A stretch of DNA of 64,000 bases from Ancylobacter lacus (lineage in GTDB: Bacteria; Pseudomonadota; Alphaproteobacteria; Rhizobiales; Xanthobacteraceae). The stretch covers positions 110,602 to 174,601 of the forward strand of contig NZ_JAHBGE010000008.1 of the NCBI RefSeq assembly GCF_018390635.1, read 5' to 3'. Both the position numbers and the translations under genes were made by a program. Below are positions 17,100-27,448 of this stretch, piece after piece (position 1 is the stretch's first letter; every line of letters starts with the position of its first letter). The notes under the pieces were generated by a model. It did no database searches. It was not told the DNA's origin and saw only the letters and a program-made list of their open reading frames with translations.

Positions 17100-17115
17100 T
17101 GGCACGCGACTTGAT
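17100..17115 (+). promoter_or_regulatory. Sigma-54 (-24/-12) promoter of glnK-amtB
   Basis: TTGGCACG-CGAC-TTGAT spans the TesB-glnK gap about 115 bases before glnK. It matches the consensus TGGCACG-N4-TTGC except for A instead of C in the -12 element. NtrC-activated RpoN promoters normally drive glnK-amtB, which supports the call. The rest of this 316-base gap holds AT-rich DNA just after tesB (about 16905-16945) and GTGCA/TGCAC-rich stretches that could hold NtrC sites, but none is clean. Confidence 0.65.
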
Positions 17116-17134
17116 TCCCCCCACCCCGGCTTGA

Positions 17135-17566
<432 letters not shown>

Positions 17567-17614
17567 TCCCGCGCCCTTGATTTTGACATTGGATTGCGAC
17601 GGAGCACTCACCCC

Positions 17615-19087
17615 ATGACGATGAAGAAGTGGATACGCGCGGGCCTTCCCGCGCTGGCGGCGGTGGCGCTGATGGCAGCGTCGGCCCATGCCCAGGATGC
17701 CGCGGTGGCAGCGGCGCCCGCCGGGCCCACGGTGAACAAGGCCGACACCACGTGGATGCTGCTGTCCACCTTCCTGGTGCTGATGATGTCGGTGCCGGGC
17801 CTGGCGCTGTTCTATGGCGGCCTGGTGCGCTCCAAGAACTTCCTGTCGGTCATCGCCCAGGTGTTCTACTCGGTCTGCATCGTGACCATCATCTGGTTCG
17901 TGTACGGCTATTCTCTCGCCTTCACCGGCGGCTCGCCCTTCGTCGGCGGCTTTTCCAAGGCGCTGCTGCACGGCGTCGGCCTCGAATCGCTCGGCGGCAC
18001 CTTCTCGGTCGGCGTCGCGATTCCCGAGCTGGTCTTCGTGCTGTTCCAGCTGACCTTCGCCGCCATCACCCCGGCGCTGATCGTCGGCGCCTTCGCCGAG
18101 CGCGTGAAGTTCTCGGCCGTCGCCCTGTTCATCCCGCTCTGGGTCACCCTCATCTATTTCCCGATGGCCCACATGGTGTGGTACTGGGCCGGCCCGGACG
18201 CGGTTGACGCCGCCGCCAAGGCCGTTGCCGCCGCCACCGACCCGGCCGCCAAGGAAGCCGCCCAGTCGGCCCTCGACGCCGTCCTCGCCGACGCTGGCTA
18301 CATCTTCTCGCTCGGCGCCATCGACTTCGCCGGCGGCACCGTGGTGCACATCAACGCTGGTATCGCCGGCCTCGTCGGCGCCCTCATCGTCGGCAAGCGC
18401 ACCGGCTACGGCAAGGAGCTGATGCCTCCCCACTCGCTGCCCATGGCCCTCATCGGCACCGCCCTGCTGTGGGTCGGCTGGTTCGGCTTCAACGCCGGCT
18501 CCAACCTCGAAGCCGCGCCGCTCACCGTGCTCGCCAGCCTGAACACCTTCGTGGCCCCGGCCGCGGCGGCGCTCGCCTGGATGTTCGTCGAGTGGATCGT
18601 GAAGGGTAAGCCCAGCCTGCTCGGCATCGCCTCGGGCGTGGTCGCCGGCCTCGTCGCCGTCACCCCGGCCGCCGGCTTCGCCGGCCCGGGCGGCTCGATC
18701 ATCCTCGGCCTCGTCACCGGCATCATCTGCTTCATCTTCTGCACCACCATCAAGAACGCCTTCGGCTATGACGACGCGCTCGACGTGTTCGGCGTGCACT
18801 GCGTCGGCGGCATCGTCGGCGCCATCGGCACCGGCATCCTGGTGAACCCCGCCCTCGGCGGCACCGGCGTCTACGACTACGCCGCCGGCGCGGTCGCCTC
18901 CTACGACACCGCCACCCAGGTGATGGCGCAGGTCAAGGCCGTGCTCATCACCATCGTGTGGTCGGGCGTCGGCTCGGCGATCCTCTACAAGGTGGTCGAC
19001 ATCATCGTCGGTCTGCGGCCGTCGGTGGAGCGCGAGCGCGAAGGCCTCGACATCACCGATCACGGCGAGCGGGCCTACCACTCCTGA
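17615..19087 (+). CDS. amtB: Ammonium transporter AmtB
   Basis: A 490-residue channel with a cleavable signal peptide (ALAAVALMAASAHAQ) and eleven membrane segments. The twin pore histidines are seen in GGTVVHINAGIAGLVG and DVFGVHCVGGIVG. GLALFYGGLVRSKN at the first helices is the family signature. An Ala-rich loop (about residues 190-225) is longer than in E. coli AmtB. The ATG at 17615 has CGGAG eleven bases upstream; an upstream in-frame ATG would add seven residues before the signal. It forms an operon with glnK and is followed by a terminator hairpin. Confidence 0.97.
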   Translation: MTMKKWIRAGLPALAAVALMAASAHAQDAAVAAAPAGPTVNKADTTWMLLSTFLVLMMSVPGLALFYGGLVRSKNFLSVIAQVFYSVCIVTIIWFVYGYSLAFTGGSPFVGGFSKALLHGVGLESLGGTFSVGVAIPELVFVLFQLTFAAITPALIVGAFAERVKFSAVALFIPLWVTLIYFPMAHMVWYWAGPDAVDAAAKAVAAATDPAAKEAAQSALDAVLADAGYIFSLGAIDFAGGTVVHINAGIAGLVGALIVGKRTGYGKELMPPHSLPMALIGTALLWVGWFGFNAGSNLEAAPLTVLASLNTFVAPAAAALAWMFVEWIVKGKPSLLGIASGVVAGLVAVTPAAGFAGPGGSIILGLVTGIICFIFCTTIKNAFGYDDALDVFGVHCVGGIVGAIGTGILVNPALGGTGVYDYAAGAVASYDTATQVMAQVKAVLITIVWSGVGSAILYKVVDIIVGLRPSVEREREGLDITDHGERAYHS

Positions 19088-19150
19088 TCCCGGCCCGGCG
19101 CGGTCCGCCGCGCCGGCCTTCTTCTCCCTCGGGACCCACCCGACCTCGAA

Positions 19151-19178
19151 CCCCGGCCTCTGGCCGGGGTTTTTCTTT
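19151..19178 (+). terminator. Terminator of glnK-amtB
   Basis: CCCCGGCC-TCT-GGCCGGGG stem followed by TTTTTCTTTT, a canonical intrinsic terminator 64 bases after the amtB stop. Confidence 0.92.
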
Positions 19179-19334
19179 TCCGCCCGCACGGTTTGCGGTG
19201 CATAGCGGGCTACCCGCGGTCCACCGCGCTGGCGTGCGGCGCCGGCCGGGTCCACCCTGCGGGGCGCTGCGGTTCCCGCCGCGCCGGCGGCGGCACGCCC
19301 GGCTCGCCATCCCGCGCGAAAACCGCCGGGATGG

Positions 19335-19350
19335 TTAAGAGCCCCTTTAC
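19335..19350 (+). promoter_or_regulatory. CtrA-like box (TTAA-N7-TTTAC) before the aminotransferase-ftsK unit
   Basis: TTAA at 19335-19338, seven bases, then TTTAC at 19346-19350. This is one base off the CtrA consensus and lies 26 bases before the aminotransferase ATG, in a promoter position that would also serve ftsK. Binding is inferred. Confidence 0.45.
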
Positions 19351-19375
19351 CGGCGACGCCTAGGATCAAGCGGCC

Positions 19376-20680
19376 ATGCATGATGTCCCCGAATCCGCCG
19401 CACTGTCGTCCACCGCCGCGCCGGCCGCCGCTCCCCCCGCGACGGCGGGCGCTGCGCCTGTGCCGCCGGCCGCCGCCGGCACGACCGCCGCGGCGGCGGA
19501 TGCCGGGCCCGCGGCGCGCTCGCCCTTCGTGCGGCTGGGCGATCTTCTCGCCGGCCTCGCTCCCGGCCGGCCGCCGCTCAGCCTCGCGGTGGGCGAGCCC
19601 CAGCACCCGATGCCGGGCTTCGTCGGCGAGGTGCTCGCCGCCAACATCGCCGGCTTCGGCCGCTACCCCGCCGGCAAGGGCACCGCGGAATTCCGCACCG
19701 CCGTCGCCGACTGGTTCGGCCGGCGCTACCGCCTGCCGCGCCCGCTCGACCCCGAGGCCGAGGTGCTGGTGCTGAACGGCTCACGCGAGGGCCTGTTCGC
19801 CGCCGCCATCCTCGCCCGGCGCCTCGCACCGGCCGTCAAGCAGGCGGCCCCGACCGTGCTGCTGCCCAACCCGTTCTATGCGGCCTATGGCGCCGGGGCC
19901 GAGGCGGCCGGCTGCACCAGCGTGCCGCTGCCGCTGCCGCGCTCCGGCGGCTGGCTGCCCGATCTCGAGGCGCTGACGCCCGAGCTGCTCGGCCCCGCCG
20001 TCGCGCTCTATCTCGCCTCGCCGGCCAACCCGCAGGGCACGATCGCCGGCCGCGACTACCTCGCCCGGCTGGTCGAACTCACCCGCGCCCATGGCGTGAT
20101 GCTGTTCGCCGACGAATGCTATTCCGAGATCTGGCTGGGGGATGCCCCGCCGACCGGGGTTCTGGAGGTCGCGGGACGCGATTTCGACGGCGTCGTCGCT
20201 TTCAATTCGCTCTCGAAGCGCTCCAGCCTGCCCGGCCTGCGCTGCGGCTTCTGCGCCGGCGACGCGACCTTCCTGCGCGCCTTTGCCGATTTCCGCAATG
20301 TCGCGGCGCCGCAGGTGCCCGAGCCCATCCAGGCGGTGGGCATCGCCGCGCTGGCGGATGAGGGCCATGTCCTCGCCAGCCGCGAGCTCTACCGCGCCAA
20401 GTTCGACCTCGCCGACCGGCTGCTCGGCGGGCGCTTCGGCTATCAGCGGCCGGATGGCGGCTTCTTCCTGTGGCTCGACGTCGCGGAACTGGGCGGCGGC
20501 GAGGCCGTTACCCGCCGGCTGTGGGAGCGGGAGGGGCTGCGGACCGTGCCGGGCGGCTATCTCTGCCGTTCCGATGCCGAGGGCCGCAACCCCGGCAGCG
20601 ACTATCTGCGTGTGGCCCTGGTCCATGATCTCGCGACGACCGAAGCCGCGTTGGCGCGTCTCGTCGCCGGTCTGGCATAG
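19376..20680 (+). CDS. Class I/II PLP-dependent aminotransferase
   Basis: A 434-residue fold-type I aminotransferase. An Ala/Pro-rich extension of about 48 residues precedes the domain (FVRLGDLLAGL). Markers are SLAVGEP, the Asn in YLASPANPQG, the Asp/Tyr in FADECYSEIW and the Schiff-base Lys in FNSLSKRSSLPGLRCGF. In this chromosomal slot of Hyphomicrobiales a DapC-like N-succinyldiaminopimelate aminotransferase is usually annotated, which would feed lysine and peptidoglycan synthesis. The substrate is not proven from sequence. It ends 24 bases before ftsK and is probably co-transcribed with it. Confidence 0.85.
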   Translation: MHDVPESAALSSTAAPAAAPPATAGAAPVPPAAAGTTAAAADAGPAARSPFVRLGDLLAGLAPGRPPLSLAVGEPQHPMPGFVGEVLAANIAGFGRYPAGKGTAEFRTAVADWFGRRYRLPRPLDPEAEVLVLNGSREGLFAAAILARRLAPAVKQAAPTVLLPNPFYAAYGAGAEAAGCTSVPLPLPRSGGWLPDLEALTPELLGPAVALYLASPANPQGTIAGRDYLARLVELTRAHGVMLFADECYSEIWLGDAPPTGVLEVAGRDFDGVVAFNSLSKRSSLPGLRCGFCAGDATFLRAFADFRNVAAPQVPEPIQAVGIAALADEGHVLASRELYRAKFDLADRLLGGRFGYQRPDGGFFLWLDVAELGGGEAVTRRLWEREGLRTVPGGYLCRSDAEGRNPGSDYLRVALVHDLATTEAALARLVAGLA

Positions 20681-20704
20681 CGGAAGCGGAGGCCGACGAG
20701 CGAC

Positions 20705-23554
<2,850 letters not shown>

Positions 23555-23673
23555 GCCCGCGGAACCGGCGGGCCGCGCGGCGAATTCCGCTCGGGCCACA
23601 GGATCGCCACAGGCGGCAGCTACCGCCTGACGCTACGGCTTCATGCCCGCACGGGCTTCATCGTGAGTGGATC

Positions 23674-24708
23674 ATGCGCCTCCTCGCCACCGCCTGCGTT
23701 CTCCTGATGCTCCCGGCCGGGAGCGCGCTGGCGCAGCAGTCCCCGAACGAGTTCTTCGAGAAGCTCTTTCCCTGGACCAAGCAGGCCCCGGCCGCCCCGG
23801 CGCAGACCGTGCCGCCGGACGCGGTGGGAAGCGCTGTGGCGCCGGCCCCTGCCGGCAATCCCTATCCCGCCGCCGCCGCTGCGGCCCCCGCCGCCGCGCC
23901 CGTTGGCGCTGCCGCATCGCCCGGCACTGCCGTGCCGGCGGCCCGGCAGGCCGTGGTGCTGCCCGAGACCGGGCCACGCCCGGTGCCGGCCCCGCTGCCG
24001 AAGGAGACCGGCCGCCCGGTGGTGGCGGCGGCCCCGGCGCCCGCTCCGGCGCATGCGGGGAACCCGGCCCCTGCCAACCCGGCTCCCGCCGCGCCGGCGG
24101 CCGTGACCCCCGTCGCCGAGGCGCCGGCATCCGCCGCCCCCGCGGCCCCGGCCGAGCCGGTGCAGCTCGCCGCCGCGCCCTCGCAGCAGGCGCCCGCGGT
24201 GACGATCGACCGGATCAACCGCTACTTCAACAGCTTCAAGACCATGACGGGCGACTTCGTCCAGATCGACCCGAGCGGGGCGCGCCAGCGCGGCGAGTTC
24301 TACATCCTCAAGCCAGGCCGGGTGCTGTTCGAATACGCCCCGCCCAGCCAGATCGTGCTGGTGGCGGATGGCCGCTCGGTGTCGATCCGCGACAAGCGGC
24401 TGAAGACGCAGGACATCTCGCCCCTGTCGCAGACGCCGCTGCGCTTCCTGCTGTCGGAGAATCTCGATCTCGCCCGCAACGCCAACGTGGTCGGTGTCTA
24501 CCAGGACGATGTCTTCGCCACCGTGGTGCTGCAGGAGACCCAGCCCATGGTCGGCACCTACCGGCTGATGATCATGTTCGACGCCAAGACCATGCAGCTC
24601 AAGCAGTGGACCGTCACCGACCCGCAGGGCTACGACACCACGGTCGCGGTCTCGAACCTTAACACCCGCGAGCAGCCGGACCCCGCGCTGTTCGTCATCA
24701 ACCGCTGA
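23674..24708 (+). CDS. lolA: Outer-membrane lipoprotein carrier LolA with a Pro/Ala-rich insert
   Basis: A 344-residue periplasmic protein. It has a signal peptide (LLATACVLLMLPAGSALAQ), a 140-residue Pro/Ala-rich segment (about 35-175), and a C-terminal LolA fold (ITRINRYFN-type start, then MTGDFVQ, KPGRVLFEYAPP, QLKQWTVTDPQG). LolA carries lipoproteins from LolCDE to the outer membrane. The insert is far longer than in E. coli LolA, which has none. The ATG at 23674 follows GTGAGTGGATC and gives a clean signal peptide; a longer frame to 23551 begins inside the ftsK stop region and lacks a signal. Confidence 0.9.
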   Translation: MRLLATACVLLMLPAGSALAQQSPNEFFEKLFPWTKQAPAAPAQTVPPDAVGSAVAPAPAGNPYPAAAAAAPAAAPVGAAASPGTAVPAARQAVVLPETGPRPVPAPLPKETGRPVVAAAPAPAPAHAGNPAPANPAPAAPAAVTPVAEAPASAAPAAPAEPVQLAAAPSQQAPAVTIDRINRYFNSFKTMTGDFVQIDPSGARQRGEFYILKPGRVLFEYAPPSQIVLVADGRSVSIRDKRLKTQDISPLSQTPLRFLLSENLDLARNANVVGVYQDDVFATVVLQETQPMVGTYRLMIMFDAKTMQLKQWTVTDPQGYDTTVAVSNLNTREQPDPALFVINR

Positions 24709-24837
24709 ACCGCGCCGCCCCCAAGCGCGCGTTACCGCCCTTCATCCCGAGGTGGTTGATTGATAGAGAGGGTGCCGCGCCCGGCTGCCGGCGTCCGCCC
24801 GTCCGCCCCTCTGTACGTCCTGCCGCAAGGTCCTCCC

Positions 24838-25656
24838 GTGCCGCTCACCATCGCCACCTGGAACATCAATTCGGTGCGGCTGCGCATCGAGCTTGTGGGC
24901 AAGCTCGCCGCTCTCCACCAGCCGGACATCATCTGCCTGCAGGAGACGAAGTGCCCGGACGACCGGTTTCCGCTGAAGGATATCGGCCGGTTCGGCTATC
25001 CCCACGTCGCCATCAACGGGCAGAAGGGCTATCACGGCGTCGCCATCCTCTCGAAGCGGCCGTTCGAGACGATCAGCCGGCAGGGCTTCTGCGACATGGG
25101 CGATGCCCGCCACATCGCGGTGACGCTGGGCGCCGGGGCCGGGCTGGCGGCCCCGCTCACCATCCACAATTTCTACATCCCGGCGGGCGGCGACATTCCC
25201 GACCCCGAGCAGAACCCCAAGTTCCGCCACAAGCTGGATTTCCTCGACGAGGCGATCGCCTGGGAGCAGCTTCACCCGCTGGCGCCGGGCGAGCGCTCGG
25301 TGCTGGTCGGCGATCTCAACATCGCGCCGCTGGAAACCGACGTGTGGAGCCACAAGCAGCTCCTCGACGTGGTCAGCCACACCCCGGTGGAGGTGGAGCG
25401 GCTCGGCCGGCTGCAGGCGGCGGGCAACTGGGTCGACGTGATGCGTGGCTTCATCCCGCCGAGCGAGAAGCTCTACACCTGGTGGAGCTACCGCGCGGCG
25501 GACTGGGCGGCGTCCGACCGCGGCCGCCGGCTCGATCACGTCTGGGCGAGCCCGGCGCTGGCCGCCACCGCGCGCAGCCTCGCCGTGCTGCGCGAGGCCC
25601 GCGGCTGGGAACGCCCCTCCGACCACGTGCCGGTGCTGGCGACCTTCGAGGCGTAG
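24838..25656 (+). CDS. xthA: Exodeoxyribonuclease III
   Basis: A 272-residue AP endonuclease/3'-exonuclease of the EEP fold acting in base-excision repair. Catalytic and metal residues are in ATWNINSVR, CLQETKC, VGDLNIAP, RLDHVWAS and the terminal SDHVPVLATF. The GTG at 24838 has CAAGG nine bases upstream and begins exactly at the family N-terminus (PLTIATWN). An upstream in-frame ATG would add 26 residues of Pro-rich sequence without family support. Confidence 0.95.
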   Translation: MPLTIATWNINSVRLRIELVGKLAALHQPDIICLQETKCPDDRFPLKDIGRFGYPHVAINGQKGYHGVAILSKRPFETISRQGFCDMGDARHIAVTLGAGAGLAAPLTIHNFYIPAGGDIPDPEQNPKFRHKLDFLDEAIAWEQLHPLAPGERSVLVGDLNIAPLETDVWSHKQLLDVVSHTPVEVERLGRLQAAGNWVDVMRGFIPPSEKLYTWWSYRAADWAASDRGRRLDHVWASPALAATARSLAVLREARGWERPSDHVPVLATFEA

Positions 25657-25732
25657 GCGCGGCGCGGCGGGCGAAGCTCGCCTTTCGCGCGGCCTTCGCT
25701 ATAGTGCCCGGGCTTTCGAGAGGATTCCGTCC

Positions 25733-25954
25733 GTGTCCCGTCCGTTCCCGCGTCGACCTGCGCCCGGCCGCCTGCCGCGTGCGCTTGCCATCGTCCTGCT
25801 GCTGGGCGCGAGCGGCACGCTCGCCGGCTGCGGCGTGAAGGGGCCGCTGGAGCCGCCGCCGGGGTCGGTCCAGCCGGGGCCGGACGGCAAGATGCCGAAG
25901 GACACCGGGCCGGTGAAACCGGACAAACCCTTCGTGCTCGACCCGCTGCTCTGA
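25733..25954 (+). CDS. Small outer-membrane lipoprotein (LptM/YifL-like)
   Basis: A 73-residue lipoprotein with an Arg/Pro-rich start, a hydrophobic signal (ALAIVLLLGASG) and the lipobox LAGC with the acylated Cys at residue 33, followed by GVKGPLEPPPG. The GVKGPL motif just after the lipobox and the location 44 bases before lysA are those of LptM/YifL-type proteins. LptM in E. coli helps assemble the LptD LPS translocon. The GTG at 25733 has GAGAGGATT upstream. In many relatives argH precedes this gene; here xthA does. Confidence 0.82.
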   Translation: MSRPFPRRPAPGRLPRALAIVLLLGASGTLAGCGVKGPLEPPPGSVQPGPDGKMPKDTGPVKPDKPFVLDPLL

Positions 25955-25998
25955 CGGCGACCCGCCCTTTCCCCGGCCTGTTCCTCCGGCACCCCGCC

Positions 25999-27267
25999 AT
26001 GCACCATTTCGCCTATCGCGACGGCGTCCTGCACGCCGAGGACGTCGACCTCACCGCGCTGTCGCGCGAGGTCGGCACCCCGTTTTATGTCTATTCCACC
26101 GCCACGCTGGAGCGGCACTACCACGTCTTCACCGAGGCGTTCTCGGATGTGAAGGCGACGCTCTGCTACGCGCTGAAGGCCAATTCCAACCAGGCCGTCA
26201 TCGCGACACTGGCGAGGCTCGGCGCGGGGGCGGACATCGTCTCGGGCGGAGAGCTGCAGCGCGCGCTGGCGGCTGGGGTGCCGGGCGGCAAGATCGTGTT
26301 CAGCGGCGTCGGCAAGACCCGCGAGGAGATGGCGGCGGCGCTCGACGCCGGCATCCTCTGCTTCAACGTCGAGAGCGAGCCGGAGCTGATCGCGCTGTCG
26401 CAGGTGGCGACCGCCAAGGGCATGACCGCCCCGGTCTCGATCCGGGTGAACCCGGACGTCGACGCCAGGACCCACGCCAAGATCTCCACCGGCAAGTCCG
26501 AGAACAAGTTCGGCATTCCGGTGTCGCGCGCCCGCACCGTCTATGCCGAGGCGGCGGCGCTGCCGGGGCTGCGCATCACCGGCGTCGACATGCATATCGG
26601 CAGCCAGATCACCGATCTCGAACCCTTCGACAACGCCACCGCGCTGCTGGCCGAGCTCGCCCGCGACCTGCTGGCCGCCGGCCACCCGCTCTCCCATCTC
26701 GATCTCGGCGGCGGGCTCGGCGTGCCCTATGTGGCGGGCGACCCCGAGCCGCCGCTGCCGTCGGCCTATGCCGCGCTCATCAAGCGGCACACCCACAATC
26801 TCGGGCTCGGCCTCGTCTTCGAGGTCGGCCGGCTGATCGTCGCCAATGCCGGCATCCTGGTGAGCCGGGTCATCTATGTGAAGGAAGGCGAGGGCAAGAC
26901 CTTCGTCATCGTCGATGCGGCCATGAACGATCTCATCCGGCCGACCCTTTACGACGCCCATCATGAGGTGCTGCCGGTCCACGAACCGGCGGAGGGCGCG
27001 GGACAGATGGTCGCGGACGTGGTTGGCCCGGTCTGCGAGACCGGGGACTATCTCGCGCTCGGCCGCCGCCTGCCGACGCTGCGGCCCGGCGACCTCGTCG
27101 CGGTGATGACGGCGGGGGCCTATGGCGCGGTGCAGGCTTCCACCTACAACACAAGGCCGCTGATTCCCGAGGTTCTGGTGCGCGGGGCCGAGGCGGCGGT
27201 GGTGCGCCCGCGGATCGACGCCGCCCAGCTCATCGCGCTGGACCGGCTGCCCGGCTGGCTCGGCTGA
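25999..27267 (+). CDS. lysA: Diaminopimelate decarboxylase
   Basis: A 422-residue PLP enzyme of fold type III that makes L-lysine from meso-diaminopimelate. The PLP Lys is in CYALKANSNQAV, the phosphate loop in DLGGGLGVPY, and the specificity and dimer-site residues in VDAAMNDLIRPTLYDAHHEV and GPVCETGDYLA. The N-terminus (HHFAYRDGVLHAEDVDL) is typical. Together with the aminotransferase upstream of ftsK it may serve the same pathway, but it is in a separate transcription unit. Confidence 0.97.
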   Translation: MHHFAYRDGVLHAEDVDLTALSREVGTPFYVYSTATLERHYHVFTEAFSDVKATLCYALKANSNQAVIATLARLGAGADIVSGGELQRALAAGVPGGKIVFSGVGKTREEMAAALDAGILCFNVESEPELIALSQVATAKGMTAPVSIRVNPDVDARTHAKISTGKSENKFGIPVSRARTVYAEAAALPGLRITGVDMHIGSQITDLEPFDNATALLAELARDLLAAGHPLSHLDLGGGLGVPYVAGDPEPPLPSAYAALIKRHTHNLGLGLVFEVGRLIVANAGILVSRVIYVKEGEGKTFVIVDAAMNDLIRPTLYDAHHEVLPVHEPAEGAGQMVADVVGPVCETGDYLALGRRLPTLRPGDLVAVMTAGAYGAVQASTYNTRPLIPEVLVRGAEAAVVRPRIDAAQLIALDRLPGWLG

Positions 27268-27448
27268 GCCTGCCGCGCGCGCGGCGATGCCCGGCGACGC
27301 CTTCCTTCTGACGATCTTGTGTGCACGTCTGTCCCGCGGGCAGGGCTGGCGCCGCTGCCCTTGCGTGATACTCTGACGCCTTGGGGAAACGCGGGGGCAA
27401 CGACCCGGGGCAGCACTGCCATTGGCTCAAGCCGGAGGCCGGAAACGC

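Noticed and set aside
24760..24837. Upstream ATG as the xthA start
   Set aside because: It adds 26 Pro-rich residues without family support, while the GTG at 24838 has a ribosome site and begins at the family N-terminus.
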